From assembly GCA_947483555.1 (NCBI GenBank), contig CANKMW010000044.1:1-64000 (forward strand): 64,000 bases of DNA, in the 5' to 3' direction. Source of the stretch: Myxococcales bacterium. Its GTDB lineage: Bacteria > Myxococcota_A > Polyangia > Haliangiales > Haliangiaceae. Numbering within the stretch: the stretch's first letter is position 1; each line of letters starts with the position of its first letter. Under the pieces are notes generated by a model. The model did no database searches. It was not told where the DNA came from and saw only the letters and a program-made list of their open reading frames with translations. The position numbers and the translations under genes were made by a program. Shown one piece after another: positions 9,462 to 18,179 of the stretch.

Positions 9462-10646
9462 CTACTTCTTCTTCTTCAGCAGATCGGCGAACGTCCCCAG
9501 CGTGGCCGGTGCCGCCGGAATCGAGGCGCGGGCCTCGTCGAGCTGCTCGCGCTCGGCGGTGCGTTCGGCTGCCGACAGCGACAGCGACAGGCGGCGCTTG
9601 TCGGGATCGATCGACAGGATCTCGACCTCGACCTGCTGCCCGACCTTCACGGCTTCCTTGGGGTGGTTGAGGCGGCGGCCGGCGCCCAGCTCGCTGATGT
9701 GGATCAGGCCCTCGACGCCGGCCGCGATCTCGACGAACGCGCCGAACGTCTGCAGCCGCGTGATCGTGCCCCGCACCTTGCCGCCGGTGGTCAGCGCCCG
9801 GGTGGCGTCGAGCCACGGATCGGCCAGCAACGCCTTGAGCGACAGCCCGATGCGCGGCCGCTTGCCGGGCTCGGCCTCCTCGATCTTGACGATCTGCACG
9901 TCGAGCTCCTGGCCGAGCGCGAGGACCTCCTCGGGCTTCTCGACCCGGGCGTAGCCGAGCTCGCTGACGTGCAGCATGCCGTCGAGGCCGCCGAGATCGA
10001 CGAAGGCCCCGAACGGCTTGAAGCCGGTGACCCGACCACGGATCACCGCGCCGACCACCAACCTCGACCTGGTCTCGGTCGCCTTGCGCGCGTTGTCCTC
10101 CTCGAGCAGCGCCCGCCGCGACAGCACCAGGTTGCCGCGCTCGTACTGGGTGACCCGGAAGGTCAGCCGCTGGCCGACGTAGGTGGTCAGGTCCTCGACG
10201 AAGCGCGTGTCGATCTGCGACGCCGGCACGAAGCCGCGCACGCCGGCGACGTCGACCTCGAGCCCACCCTTGATCGGCTGCGTGACCTTGCCCTCGACCG
10301 GGATGCCGAGCTCGAGCGCCTGCTGCAGCTCGGCGCGCGCCTCGGGCCCCTTGCCCATCTTCACCCGCAGCACCAGCGCACCGTTGCGCTCGCCGGCGAC
10401 CCGGGCCTCGAGCGTGTCACCGATCTTGACCCGTAGCTCGCCGTCACCGTCGACCACCTGGTCGCGATCGATCACGCCCTCGGACTTGCCGCCGAGGTCG
10501 ACGAACACGGCGTCCTTGCCGATGCTGGTCACCACGCCGCGCACGACGTCGCCCGGCTGCGGTCGGCGCGCCGCCTTGCCCTTGGGCTTGCCGGCCTCGG
10601 CGTGGGCGAACATGGCGGCGAAATCGTCGTTCTCGTCGGTCGACAT
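9462..10646 (-). CDS. S1-domain RNA-binding protein (ribosomal protein S1-like), four S1 repeats
   Basis: A 394-residue protein with four S1 (OB-fold) repeats starting near residues 33, 118, 205 and 290. Hallmarks are GVVTSIGKDAVFVDLGGKSEG, KPFGAFVDLGGLDGMLHVSEL and LQTFGAFVEIAAGVEGLIHISEL. The first ~30 residues and the KKKK end are basic and low-complexity. Bacterial S1 usually has six repeats, so this four-repeat form may be an S1 paralogue that binds mRNA or regulates translation rather than the ribosomal protein itself. ATG 10646 is the only good start before the first repeat. It converges on the acyl-CoA dehydrogenase gene 8 bp away. Confidence 0.85.
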   Translation of the reverse strand: MSTDENDDFAAMFAHAEAGKPKGKAARRPQPGDVVRGVVTSIGKDAVFVDLGGKSEGVIDRDQVVDGDGELRVKIGDTLEARVAGERNGALVLRVKMGKGPEARAELQQALELGIPVEGKVTQPIKGGLEVDVAGVRGFVPASQIDTRFVEDLTTYVGQRLTFRVTQYERGNLVLSRRALLEEDNARKATETRSRLVVGAVIRGRVTGFKPFGAFVDLGGLDGMLHVSELGYARVEKPEEVLALGQELDVQIVKIEEAEPGKRPRIGLSLKALLADPWLDATRALTTGGKVRGTITRLQTFGAFVEIAAGVEGLIHISELGAGRRLNHPKEAVKVGQQVEVEILSIDPDKRRLSLSLSAAERTAEREQLDEARASIPAAPATLGTFADLLKKKK

Positions 10647-10760
10647 GGCCGCGGAGTCATGCCGCCCCGCGGCGCCGAAGTCAATGCCCCTGCCGCGCGC
10701 CAGCCGCCGAGCGACGAGTCGAAGGGTTGACACACCGCCGCCGCCCGGTGACGTTGCGGC

Positions 10761-12425
10761 ATGGAACTGCCTGCGCTGGCCGCGACCGTGGTCGCGATCC
10801 TCGTCCTCGGCTACCGTTTCTACGGCCGCTGGGTCGCGCGCCAGTTCGCCCTCGATCCGACCGTCGCCACGCCCGCCCACCGGCTCGCCGATGGCGTCGA
10901 CTTCGTTCCGACCCGCCCCTTCTACCTGTTCGGCCAGCACTTCTCGGCGATCGCCGCCGCCGGGCCGATCGTCGGCCCCATCCTGGCCTGCAATCAGTTC
11001 GGCTGGCTGCCCTGCCTGTTGTGGATCGGCTTCGGCGTGGTCTTCATCGGCGCGGTCCACGACGTCTCGACGCTGGTCGCGTCGGTGCGCCATGACGGCG
11101 GCACCATCGCCGAGGTGGTCAAGGTCCACCTCGGCCGCCCGGCCTGGTTGACCATCCTCGTCTTCATCTGGCTGGCGCTGGTCTACGTGATCGTCGCCTT
11201 CGTCGACATCACCGCCGGCACGTTCGTCAGCGGCACCACCAGCGCCGACGGTGTCACCACCACGTTCAACCAGGGCGGCGCGGTCGCGCTCGCGGCGCTG
11301 CTCTATCTCGGCCTCGCGCTGATCATGGGGCTCGTCAACCGCTTCCTCGCGCCACCGCTGTGGCTGCAGACGGTGATCTTCGTGCCGGCGACCCTGTTCG
11401 TGATCTGGTTCGGCACCCAGCACTCGACCTGGCTCATCCTCGAATGGAAACACTGGACCTGGCTCATCCTCGGCTACTGCGCGGTCGCCTCGATGACGCC
11501 GATGTGGCTGCTGATGCAGCCGCGCGGTTACCTGGGCGGCTTCGTGCTCTACGGCGCGCTGGCGGTCGGCGTGATCGGCATCTTCTTCGGCGGCTTCTCG
11601 ATCGAGCAGCCGGCCTTCAAGGGCTTCAACACGCCGGGCGCCACCGGGCTCCTGTTCCCGTTCCTGTTCGTGACCATCGCGTGCGGCGCCTGCTCGGGCT
11701 TCCACGGCCTGGTGTGCTCGGGCACGACCTCGAAGCAGATCGACAACGAGGCCCACTGCCACCCCATCGGTTATGGCGCGATGCTGCTCGAGGCGTTCGT
11801 GGCGCTCGTCGCGCTGGCCACGGTCATGATCGTCGCCGGCAAGCCGAGCGGTGGTCCCGGCAAGATCTACGCCGAGGGTCTGGGGCGCTTCATCACGCTG
11901 CTGATCGGCGACTCGCCCGAGGCGCGGCAGACCGCGGTGACGTTCGGTGCCATGGCGCTGTCGACCTTCATCTTCGACACCCTCGATTCGGCCACCCGCC
12001 TCGGTCGCTACATCCTGCAGGAGCTGCTCGGGCGACACGGCGTGGTGTGGATGGTCGTGACCTCGATCGCCACCGTCGCCGCACCGTTCTACTTTCTGCG
12101 CACCGCCGACCCGGGCAGCTACAGCCTGTTCTGGACCCTGTTCGGGACCTCGAATCAGCTGCTGGCGTCGCTGTCGCTGCTGACCATCTCGGTGTGGCTG
12201 TGGCGCGGCGGACGCCGGCCGTGGTTCACGCTGGTGCCGACCGCGCTGGTCATGGCGGTCACGGTCACCTCGCTGGTGTTGCAGGCCCGCAACCTGACCC
12301 GGTTCGAGGTCGGGACCACGCCGTGGATCAATGGCCTGGTCGCCGTGATCCTGCTCGCCCTCGCCGCCGCCCTGGTCGGCTTCGCGGTGCGTGCGATGCG
12401 GCGTCCGGCCGGGGCGGCGGTGTGA
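10761..12425 (+). CDS. cstA: CstA-family peptide/pyruvate transporter
   Basis: A 554-residue polytopic inner-membrane protein with the CstA signature: GRWVARQFALDP near the N terminus, then FYLFGQHFSAIAAAGPIVGP and GAVHDVSTLVASVRHDG, and later CSGFHGLVCSGTTSKQ and a GTSNQLLASLSLL segment near the C terminus. About 14 hydrophobic segments are visible. CstA proteins import peptides or pyruvate and are typically induced by carbon starvation or by a histidine-kinase system. The next gene, a hybrid histidine kinase, overlaps the stop by 4 bp (GTGA), suggesting the kinase senses something linked to this transporter. Confidence 0.93.
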   Translation: MELPALAATVVAILVLGYRFYGRWVARQFALDPTVATPAHRLADGVDFVPTRPFYLFGQHFSAIAAAGPIVGPILACNQFGWLPCLLWIGFGVVFIGAVHDVSTLVASVRHDGGTIAEVVKVHLGRPAWLTILVFIWLALVYVIVAFVDITAGTFVSGTTSADGVTTTFNQGGAVALAALLYLGLALIMGLVNRFLAPPLWLQTVIFVPATLFVIWFGTQHSTWLILEWKHWTWLILGYCAVASMTPMWLLMQPRGYLGGFVLYGALAVGVIGIFFGGFSIEQPAFKGFNTPGATGLLFPFLFVTIACGACSGFHGLVCSGTTSKQIDNEAHCHPIGYGAMLLEAFVALVALATVMIVAGKPSGGPGKIYAEGLGRFITLLIGDSPEARQTAVTFGAMALSTFIFDTLDSATRLGRYILQELLGRHGVVWMVVTSIATVAAPFYFLRTADPGSYSLFWTLFGTSNQLLASLSLLTISVWLWRGGRRPWFTLVPTALVMAVTVTSLVLQARNLTRFEVGTTPWINGLVAVILLALAAALVGFAVRAMRRPAGAAV

Positions 12426-14320
12426 AGCAGGAACAAGCTCGCGAGCAACGCATCCTGCGCCGGCTCGAGTTAGCCCAGGCGCGGGCCCGCATCGGCGTGT
12501 TCGAGTACGACCTCGAGACCCACGTCCCGACGTGGTCGAGCGTGATGTACGAGCTGCATGGCCTGGCCGCCGACATCCCGCCCCCCGACAGCCTGGCGAG
12601 CTACGCCGCGTTCATCCACGCCGACGACGTCGAGCCCCTGCGACAGGCGTCCGAGCGGGCCCAGGCCGGCGACGATCTCGTCGAGATCGAGATCCGCGCC
12701 CGCCGCGGCGACGGCTGGTACCAGCTGCGGGTGCTGCTGCACTGCGACCGCGACGACGCTGGCCGGCCCCGGTTCCTGAACGGCTCGATGCAGGACGTCT
12801 CCGGCGCCGCCGATCGGCGCAGCGAGCTGATCCGCGATCGCGAGCGCGCCCGCGACGAGGCCCGTGCCAAGACTCGCTACCTGGCTCGGGTCACCCACGA
12901 GCTGCGCACGCCGCTCGGCGGCGTGATCGGCATGATCGATCTCGCGCTCGGCGATCAGGATGCCGCCGCCCGCGCCGATCACCTGGCCAGCGCGCGGGCC
13001 TCGGCGCGTCACCTGCTGGAGCTGATCGACGACCTCCTCGACGCCAGCCGCGAGGACACCTGGGCCATCAACGTGGTCGAGATCGAGTTCGATCTGCGCG
13101 AGGTGCTGCACCAGGCGCTGGCCATGGTCTCGCCACGCGCGCAGCGCAAGGGGCTCGAGCTGAGCGGCGTGCTGGAGGGCGGCGTGACGCCACGGCGTCT
13201 CGGCGATCCGCTGCGGCTGCGGCAGATCCTCGTCAATCTCCTGTACAACGCCGTCAAGTTCACGCCGCGCGGCCACGTCAACGCGCGGATCACCGACGGC
13301 GACTCCGCCGACGCCGTCGTGCTGATCGTCGAGGACACCGGGGTCGGGATCCCGCTCGAGCAGCAGGCCGCGGTGTTCGAGCCGTTCGTGCAGGGTACGG
13401 CGCCGCGCACCGGCGAGGGCGTGGGCCTCGGTCTGGCCATCAGCCGCGAGCTGGTCGAGGCGATGGGCGGCACGATCGAGCTGCGCTCGACCGTCGGTGT
13501 CGGCACCACCTTCACCGTGCGGCTGACGCTGCCAGCGGGCCGCCGCGGCGAGACCAGCGACCGGCTGAGCTCGCTCGACGCCGGCTCCAACCCCAGCGTG
13601 GCGGTTCGCGCCGCGCCGCCCGGGTTGCGGGTGCTGATCGCCGAGGACCACCCGACCAACGCCGCCATCGCGCAGGCGGTGCTCGAACGCGCCGGTCATC
13701 GTCCCCACTGGGTCGGCGACGGCGAGGCCGCGGTCGCCGCGGTGCGGACCGAGCGCTTCGATGCGGTGCTGATGGACCTCGAGATGCCGACGCTCGATGG
13801 CGCCGGCGCGACCCGGCGGATCCGCGCCGCCGAGCACGCCGCCGGCGCGCCGCGCCTGCCCATCATCGCGCTGTCGGCACACAAGGACGGCGAGCTGGCG
13901 GCGGCCGCCGCCGGCATGGATGCCTACCTGCGCAAGCCACTCCATCCCGACACCCTCGACGCCCTGCTGGCCCGCGCCACCGCCGGTGAGCTTCGCGGTC
14001 CGATCGATCACGAGCTCCGCATGTCGCGGGTCGGTCGCCGCGTCGAGCTGGCGCGCACCGTCGCCATCACCTTCCTGGCCCACGCCCCGACCTTGCTCGA
14101 GCCGATCGATCTCGCGCTGCGGGCCGGCAGCGGCGACGATCTGCACCGCGCCGCGCACGGCCTGCGCGCCGCGCTGCTCATGGTGGGCGCGGTGCGCGCC
14201 GCCGAGCTCACCGAGACCATCGAGCGCTCGCCGATCGCCGCGGCGGCGGCGTTGCGCGATCCGCTGGCCGCCGAGATCGCGCGCGCCACCGCCGAGCTGA
14301 CCCTGGTGACGGCGCGCTGA
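12422..14320 (+). CDS. Hybrid sensor histidine kinase (PAS-HisKA-HATPase-REC-Hpt)
   Basis: A 632-residue cytoplasmic phosphorelay protein. A PAS-like sensor covers about residues 20-130. HisKA has the phospho-accepting His159 in THELRTPLGG. HATPase_c (about 250-375) shows LVNLLYNAVKFTPRG, EDTGVGIP and GEGVGLGLAIS. A receiver domain (about 405-520) has the acidic pair in LIAEDHP, phospho-accepting Asp452 (LMDLEMP) and Lys in YLRKPL. A C-terminal Hpt domain has His579 in AAHGLRAALLMVGA. No membrane segment or DNA-binding output is present, so it must signal to another protein. It starts with GTG inside the cstA stop codon (4-bp overlap), implying translational coupling and a role in carbon-starvation control. 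Confidence 0.92.
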   Translation: MKQEQAREQRILRRLELAQARARIGVFEYDLETHVPTWSSVMYELHGLAADIPPPDSLASYAAFIHADDVEPLRQASERAQAGDDLVEIEIRARRGDGWYQLRVLLHCDRDDAGRPRFLNGSMQDVSGAADRRSELIRDRERARDEARAKTRYLARVTHELRTPLGGVIGMIDLALGDQDAAARADHLASARASARHLLELIDDLLDASREDTWAINVVEIEFDLREVLHQALAMVSPRAQRKGLELSGVLEGGVTPRRLGDPLRLRQILVNLLYNAVKFTPRGHVNARITDGDSADAVVLIVEDTGVGIPLEQQAAVFEPFVQGTAPRTGEGVGLGLAISRELVEAMGGTIELRSTVGVGTTFTVRLTLPAGRRGETSDRLSSLDAGSNPSVAVRAAPPGLRVLIAEDHPTNAAIAQAVLERAGHRPHWVGDGEAAVAAVRTERFDAVLMDLEMPTLDGAGATRRIRAAEHAAGAPRLPIIALSAHKDGELAAAAAGMDAYLRKPLHPDTLDALLARATAGELRGPIDHELRMSRVGRRVELARTVAITFLAHAPTLLEPIDLALRAGSGDDLHRAAHGLRAALLMVGAVRAAELTETIERSPIAAAAALRDPLAAEIARATAELTLVTAR

Positions 14321-14322
14321 CT

Positions 14323-14364
<42 letters not shown>

Positions 14365-14372
14365 ACGGTCAG

Positions 14373-14453
14373 CGACTGCCGACCAGCCGCCAGTTGATCT
14401 CCGAGACGCCGGGCTCCTTCCAGGTCAGCCGCCCCTCGACCCGGATCCACCCC
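14373..14453 (-). pseudogene. 3' remnant of an unidentified gene
   Basis: On the minus strand one frame reads WIRVEGRLTWKEPGVSEINW then RLVGSR and stops (TGA, read from the TCA near 14370). The stretch has normal protein composition and codon bias but no start, because the frame loses its character at about 14453, where the composition becomes AT-richer and a new gene begins. It looks like the end of a gene truncated by insertion or deletion at this junction. The original product is not recognised. Confidence 0.4.
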
Positions 14454-14455
14454 AC

Positions 14456-14480
14456 TAACTTCTATGAGAGCCTGAAGTTA
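14456..14480. repeat. 7-bp perfect inverted repeat upstream of the membrane-protein gene
   Basis: TAACTTC (14456-14462) and GAAGTTA (14474-14480) form a perfect inverted repeat around an 11-base spacer, 26 bp upstream of the GTG at 14507. It could be an operator or the scar of a recombination event; it sits exactly where the preceding gene remnant ends. Confidence 0.5.
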
Positions 14481-14506
14481 CTCTATGATTCCAGCGGCCT
14501 GAGCAC

Positions 14507-15838
14507 GTGTTTTCCCTGAAGAAAGCGCTTCGATGTGGTGTGGACGGTCGCGTGCCGCTGGTCGCGAGCTGGTGCATGCTGTTCGCGTACGCCTACCCAG
14601 GCTACATGAACTTCGATTCGGGAGAGCAGATCTTCCAGGTGCGAACGGGGCAGTTCTCGGACTGGCACCCGCCGCTGATGACGGCGTACTGGTGGTTGAT
14701 CGAGATCTTCATCGCGGGGCCGCTCGGGATGTTCGTCCTCCAGAGCGTGCTGTTCCTATGGGGCCTCTTCCACGTCCTGCGAACCTGGCTCGGCGAAAAA
14801 GCGGCGGCCTGGGCGGCCAGCCTGCTCCTGCTGTTCCCGCCGGTGTTCACGCCGATGGCCGTGGTGTGGAAGGACGCACAGATGGCGGCGTTCCTCGTCG
14901 CCGGTCTTGCGCTGGTGCTTCGGCCGTCGCGATGCGCGCGTCTGCTCGGTCTGTTCCTCTGGTTCCTCGCGGCGGGTGTCCGCGACAACGGCGTCGTCGC
15001 CCTACCGTTCCTCGTCTTCTGGGCGGCGGGCACGTGGGGCTTTCAGCGCGGCCGGCGCATCGTGGTCACGGCCGGGCTCACGATCGCGATCGCGTTGCTC
15101 GCCACCAGTGCGAACCGCGCGTTGACGCGCCGTCACGATCATCCCTGGTACCGGTCGCTCGCGCTCATGGACATCACAGGAACCATCCGCTACGCTGACT
15201 CGATCTCCGATGAGGAGCTGCGGCGTACGCTCGCCGGCACCGGGTTCCGCGGCGACGCAGACATTCAACGGATCGCCCGTGACTCGTACTCGTCGCGAGC
15301 TTGGTTCGACATCAAGCATGGGGGCGAACCGCTCTTCGACGAGCCGCTCGACGCGGCCAGTCGTCGCGCCGTCAGCCACGCTTGGTGGTCGCTCGTCACC
15401 GACCATCCCAGGGCGTACCTGCGCCATCGCGTAGCCGTGATGCAAGGGCTGATGGGCCTGACCGATCAGCCAACGTGGGAGCCCGTCGCGCAGAGTCTCG
15501 CCGGAAACGAGCACCAACTGGCGCGCATCGGGCATGCGCATCGTCACTCTCCGCTGCAACGCCGCGTCGGCAGCGCGTATCGTGACCACCTCGGCGACGG
15601 GCCACTGTACCGCCCCTGGCTCTACTCCGTGCTCGCGATCATCCTGCTGGTCGACGCGGCGTTGCAGAAGGGCCGCGAGCTTGCTGCGCTGCTCGCCGCC
15701 GCATTGCTCTACCAGCTCAGCTTCCTCATCGGCGCTGCCGCGCCGGATTTCCGCTACTCGCACTGGATGGTGACGTGCACCTGCGTCGCTATCGTCGTCG
15801 CGACGGCGTCGCGGCTCAGGGGCACTCAGGCGGGCTGA
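14507..15838 (+). CDS. Polytopic membrane protein, glycosyltransferase-like (unassigned)
   Basis: A 443-residue protein with about ten hydrophobic segments in two blocks (residues 20-215 and 360-435) and a soluble loop between. The N-terminal pattern PGYMNFDSGEQIFQV plus DWHPPLM recalls GT-C/PMT-like glycosyltransferases, which place an acidic residue in the first loop and often have a D/E-x-H-P motif, but membership is unproven. Codon usage is visibly less GC-biased than in neighbouring genes, consistent with acquisition by transfer. The start is probably GTG 14507; ATG 14578 is an alternative but would remove part of the first membrane segment. Its 3' end overlaps a small convergent gene by 23 bp. 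Confidence 0.7.
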   Translation: MFSLKKALRCGVDGRVPLVASWCMLFAYAYPGYMNFDSGEQIFQVRTGQFSDWHPPLMTAYWWLIEIFIAGPLGMFVLQSVLFLWGLFHVLRTWLGEKAAAWAASLLLLFPPVFTPMAVVWKDAQMAAFLVAGLALVLRPSRCARLLGLFLWFLAAGVRDNGVVALPFLVFWAAGTWGFQRGRRIVVTAGLTIAIALLATSANRALTRRHDHPWYRSLALMDITGTIRYADSISDEELRRTLAGTGFRGDADIQRIARDSYSSRAWFDIKHGGEPLFDEPLDAASRRAVSHAWWSLVTDHPRAYLRHRVAVMQGLMGLTDQPTWEPVAQSLAGNEHQLARIGHAHRHSPLQRRVGSAYRDHLGDGPLYRPWLYSVLAIILLVDAALQKGRELAALLAAALLYQLSFLIGAAAPDFRYSHWMVTCTCVAIVVATASRLRGTQAG

Positions 15839-15989
15839 TCGACGTCGAGATGATCCGCGGAGGGCCTTGCTGTAGCTCCAGCGTCGTCGTGCCCAGCTTG
15901 TCGGCAGGTGCCTCCAAAGCATCGATGCACGCCGCGAGTCCCAGGATCATGGCGAGCGCGGTCAGCAGGATCGTGATCGAATGACGCAT
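15816..15989 (-). CDS. Small predicted lipoprotein, 57 aa
   Basis: ATG at 15989 opens MRHSITILLTALAMILGLAA followed by Cys, a textbook lipoprotein signal peptide (positive N end, hydrophobic core, lipobox LAAC). A mature peptide of only about 37 residues follows and ends in ISPPECP at the TGA (15818-15816). It overlaps the 3' end of the upstream membrane-protein gene by 23 bp in convergent orientation. The codon pattern is plausible. No family is recognised. Its 5' neighbour on the other side is the FadL-like gene, whose stop lies 35 bp away. Confidence 0.5.
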   Translation of the reverse strand: MRHSITILLTALAMILGLAACIDALEAPADKLGTTTLELQQGPPRIISTSISPPECP

Positions 15990-16023
15990 GGGCAGCCTCT
16001 CTTACATGGGACGCGATCGACGT

Positions 16024-17427
16024 CTAGATCGAGACGCTGATGCCGAGCAGCCCGTACGTGACCGCGGACTTGTACGTGCCGGCCATGTCGGGGTTGCGGC
16101 TCGGTGCCAGCGGATCGACCGCGCGCGGCAGCACGGTGCGGTCGAAGTAATAGACATGGCCGAGCGTGAACGCGACGCCGACCTTGCCGCCGGTCCAGCC
16201 GACGCCGGCCTGGCCGATCAGCTTGTTCATGTCGAACAGCGACGGGTCCATCGAGTCGTCCTTGGGGGCGTTGTACGAGATCGCGCTGGTGTCGTAGGTC
16301 AGCCCGGCGTTGACCTCGAGCACGTCGCTGAGGAAGTAGCGACCGCCGCCGCGCACCGTGTACGTGTCCTGCCAGTTGCGGGGCACGTTGACCAGGATGC
16401 CAGCCTCGGTCGTGCTGCCGTCGGCCGCGACCTCACACGCGCCGGTGGCGCCCTCGCTCATGATGCAGGTGTTCTTGTACGCCGACCAGCGCTGGTAATC
16501 GATGGCGAGGTGCAGCGCGGCCTTGGCGAACGCCCGCCACTCGCCAGCGACGCGAACCACGTCGGGCAGCGCTTGCCGCACCTCGATCGCCGACGGCAGC
16601 TCGGGACCGGTGCCGAACTTGTTGGTCAGGGTGCCGGCCAGCGACATCTCACCGAAGCCCGGCTGTGACTGGTACGAGATTCCGACCCGCGAGCACGGCG
16701 TCGGCTTCACCATGATGCCGACCGAGGCGGCGAGGTCGACGCCCTTGGCCTCGACCAGGCTGCGGCCTTCGGTCTGCACGGCGCCCGCCACCAGATCGTC
16801 GCTACCGTTGAGGTTGCGGGCCCGGATCAGCGAAACGCTGCTCGAGACGACGTTGACGCCGCCGCCGATCGCGAACGATCCAGACCTGGTGCGCCACGCA
16901 CCCGCCAGCGTGATGTAGATCGAGCGCTGCTCGCCTTCGATCGCCGACCAGCGCTGCGGCCCGTCGACCGCGCCGGGGTAGGTCGCGTTGTCGCGGAACG
17001 CTTCATTGGTGTCCCACTTGGCCTGACCGCCGAACGGCACGTAGAACCCGACGCCGACGCCCAGTCCTTCGATGCCACCGTCGGTGGCGATGCCGAGGAA
17101 CGGGCTGGCCAGCGTGTTGGCCAGCGTCGCCTTGCCCGAGTTCGCCGCGATGGCGTCGTCGGGCGTCCCGGTGCCGGGGTTGTCGATCGCACCCACGGCG
17201 CGGTCGTATTCGATCGTCCGGTAGGCGAACAGACCCTCGATGAGCCCACGGGTTCCGTGCCCATAGGCCAATCCAGCCGGGTTGTAATAGATCGTCCCTA
17301 CCTGATCTGACGCAGCGTGGGTTCGCTCACCTCCAAAACGTGCGGTGGAGAACCCACCCGCATGGGCGGTGGAGCTGATTACAGCAACACTGAACATCGC
17401 ACGTAGCAGATGTGGTGAGCGCAACAT
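16024..17427 (-). CDS. FadL/OmpP1-family outer-membrane transporter
   Basis: A 467-residue outer-membrane beta-barrel of the FadL family (uptake of long-chain fatty acids and other hydrophobic compounds). The N-terminal signal peptide (MFSVAVISSTAHAGG) is followed by the FadL plug signature: GGFSTARFGGER, then AASDQVGTIYYNPAGLAYGHG (the conserved N-P-A-x-L). Alternating amphipathic strands follow, with a C-terminal strand ending in ISVSI. It is divergent from the first of two paralogous lipoprotein genes, with only 67 bp between starts, so transcription of both is likely linked. Either ATG 17427 or the internal Met 11 could open the signal peptide. Confidence 0.88.
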   Translation of the reverse strand: MLRSPHLLRAMFSVAVISSTAHAGGFSTARFGGERTHAASDQVGTIYYNPAGLAYGHGTRGLIEGLFAYRTIEYDRAVGAIDNPGTGTPDDAIAANSGKATLANTLASPFLGIATDGGIEGLGVGVGFYVPFGGQAKWDTNEAFRDNATYPGAVDGPQRWSAIEGEQRSIYITLAGAWRTRSGSFAIGGGVNVVSSSVSLIRARNLNGSDDLVAGAVQTEGRSLVEAKGVDLAASVGIMVKPTPCSRVGISYQSQPGFGEMSLAGTLTNKFGTGPELPSAIEVRQALPDVVRVAGEWRAFAKAALHLAIDYQRWSAYKNTCIMSEGATGACEVAADGSTTEAGILVNVPRNWQDTYTVRGGGRYFLSDVLEVNAGLTYDTSAISYNAPKDDSMDPSLFDMNKLIGQAGVGWTGGKVGVAFTLGHVYYFDRTVLPRAVDPLAPSRNPDMAGTYKSAVTYGLLGISVSI

Positions 17428-17458
17428 TTATTTCTCTGACCTTTCAATAACTTAGACG

Positions 17459-17487
17459 TTGACGGCCGCTCAGGGCTGGTGTACCTT
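17459..17487 (+). promoter_or_regulatory. Sigma70-like promoter placed 7 bases before the ATG
   Basis: TTGACG (17459-17464), a 17-bp spacer and TACCTT (17482-17487) match a vegetative promoter. The ATG of the lipoprotein gene follows at 17495. With a start site about 7 bases after the -10 box, the mRNA would begin at or next to the ATG. The downstream paralogue has the same arrangement. Confidence 0.5.
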
Positions 17488-17494
17488 TTCAGTC

Positions 17495-18106
17495 ATGTTG
17501 AAACGCATGTCAACCCGGATGAGCGTGGCGGCCCTCGTTTGTAGCCTGGGCGCGTGTGTGGACGCGGGTAAGAGCTTCGACGATTTCGGTGACCGTGTCG
17601 GCACCACGGACGCCAATACGGTCGATCGCCCGCCGAGCTCGATCTTCAACATCACCGGGTCGTTCCTGGTGTCGGTGCACGCCGGGTTCGAGACGGCGAA
17701 CGACCCAGCTTACTACATGCAGATGCTGGTGAACTGGACGCTGATCGATGGCGACACCGCGACGCTGGATGGCAGCTACATACCGCTCTGCACGTTCCAG
17801 TCCTGCGCACCGATGCGCGAGATGATCCCGCCGGCGATCACCAACGTCGCCCCGGTCGCCACCGACGGCACGTTCTCGCAGCCGATCGTCGGGACATTGC
17901 CCAGTGGCGCGAACCCGCTCAGCGGTTCGCAACAGCCGATGAACGGGCTGCTGAACGCCACGATCCTGGACGCAGACACCGTCTGCGGATCGGTCACCGG
18001 CACCGTCGCCGGTCTCGACCTCGCGGGCTCGACGTTCGCAGCGATTCGCGTGACGGACACGGCCGCTGCCAACCTGCCGCCGCCTGTCGCCAACTGCCCG
18101 AACTAG
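17495..18106 (+). CDS. Predicted lipoprotein, paralogue 1 of a tandem pair
   Basis: A 203-residue lipoprotein. MSVAALVCSLGAC forms the lipobox region within MLKRMSTRMS..., and the mature part begins VDAGKSFDDFGDRVG. It shares with the next gene the blocks DRPPSSIF, FETANDP, an internal repeat-like TDGTF, and a C-terminal GSTFAAIRVTDT segment. The pair therefore arose by duplication and has diverged. There is no known domain. It is divergent from the FadL-like porin gene, suggesting a partner in the outer membrane or periplasm. ATG 17495 was chosen because it opens the signal peptide; no Shine-Dalgarno is visible and a promoter lies directly upstream. Confidence 0.75.
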   Translation: MLKRMSTRMSVAALVCSLGACVDAGKSFDDFGDRVGTTDANTVDRPPSSIFNITGSFLVSVHAGFETANDPAYYMQMLVNWTLIDGDTATLDGSYIPLCTFQSCAPMREMIPPAITNVAPVATDGTFSQPIVGTLPSGANPLSGSQQPMNGLLNATILDADTVCGSVTGTVAGLDLAGSTFAAIRVTDTAAANLPPPVANCPN

Positions 18107-18142
18107 CTAGGGTTGTAGCCCCAAATACGGCTGACGAAGCTG

Positions 18143-18170
18143 TTGACCCGGAAGAGGCAACAGCTATATT
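18143..18170 (+). promoter_or_regulatory. Sigma70-like promoter placed 9 bases before the ATG
   Basis: TTGACC (18143-18148), a 16-bp spacer and TATATT (18165-18170) form a strong consensus-like promoter, rare in this GC-rich window. The ATG of the second lipoprotein gene is at 18180. Transcription would start within about three bases of the ATG, giving a leaderless or nearly leaderless mRNA. No ribosome binding site is present upstream. Confidence 0.6.
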
Positions 18171-18179
18171 TTTCCAGCC

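Noticed and set aside
9462..12038. A single 858-residue minus-strand protein covering the S1-domain gene and most of cstA.
   Set aside because: The part beyond 10646 is the Arg/Glu/Asp-rich antisense frame of cstA; the S1 protein has its own ATG at 10646.
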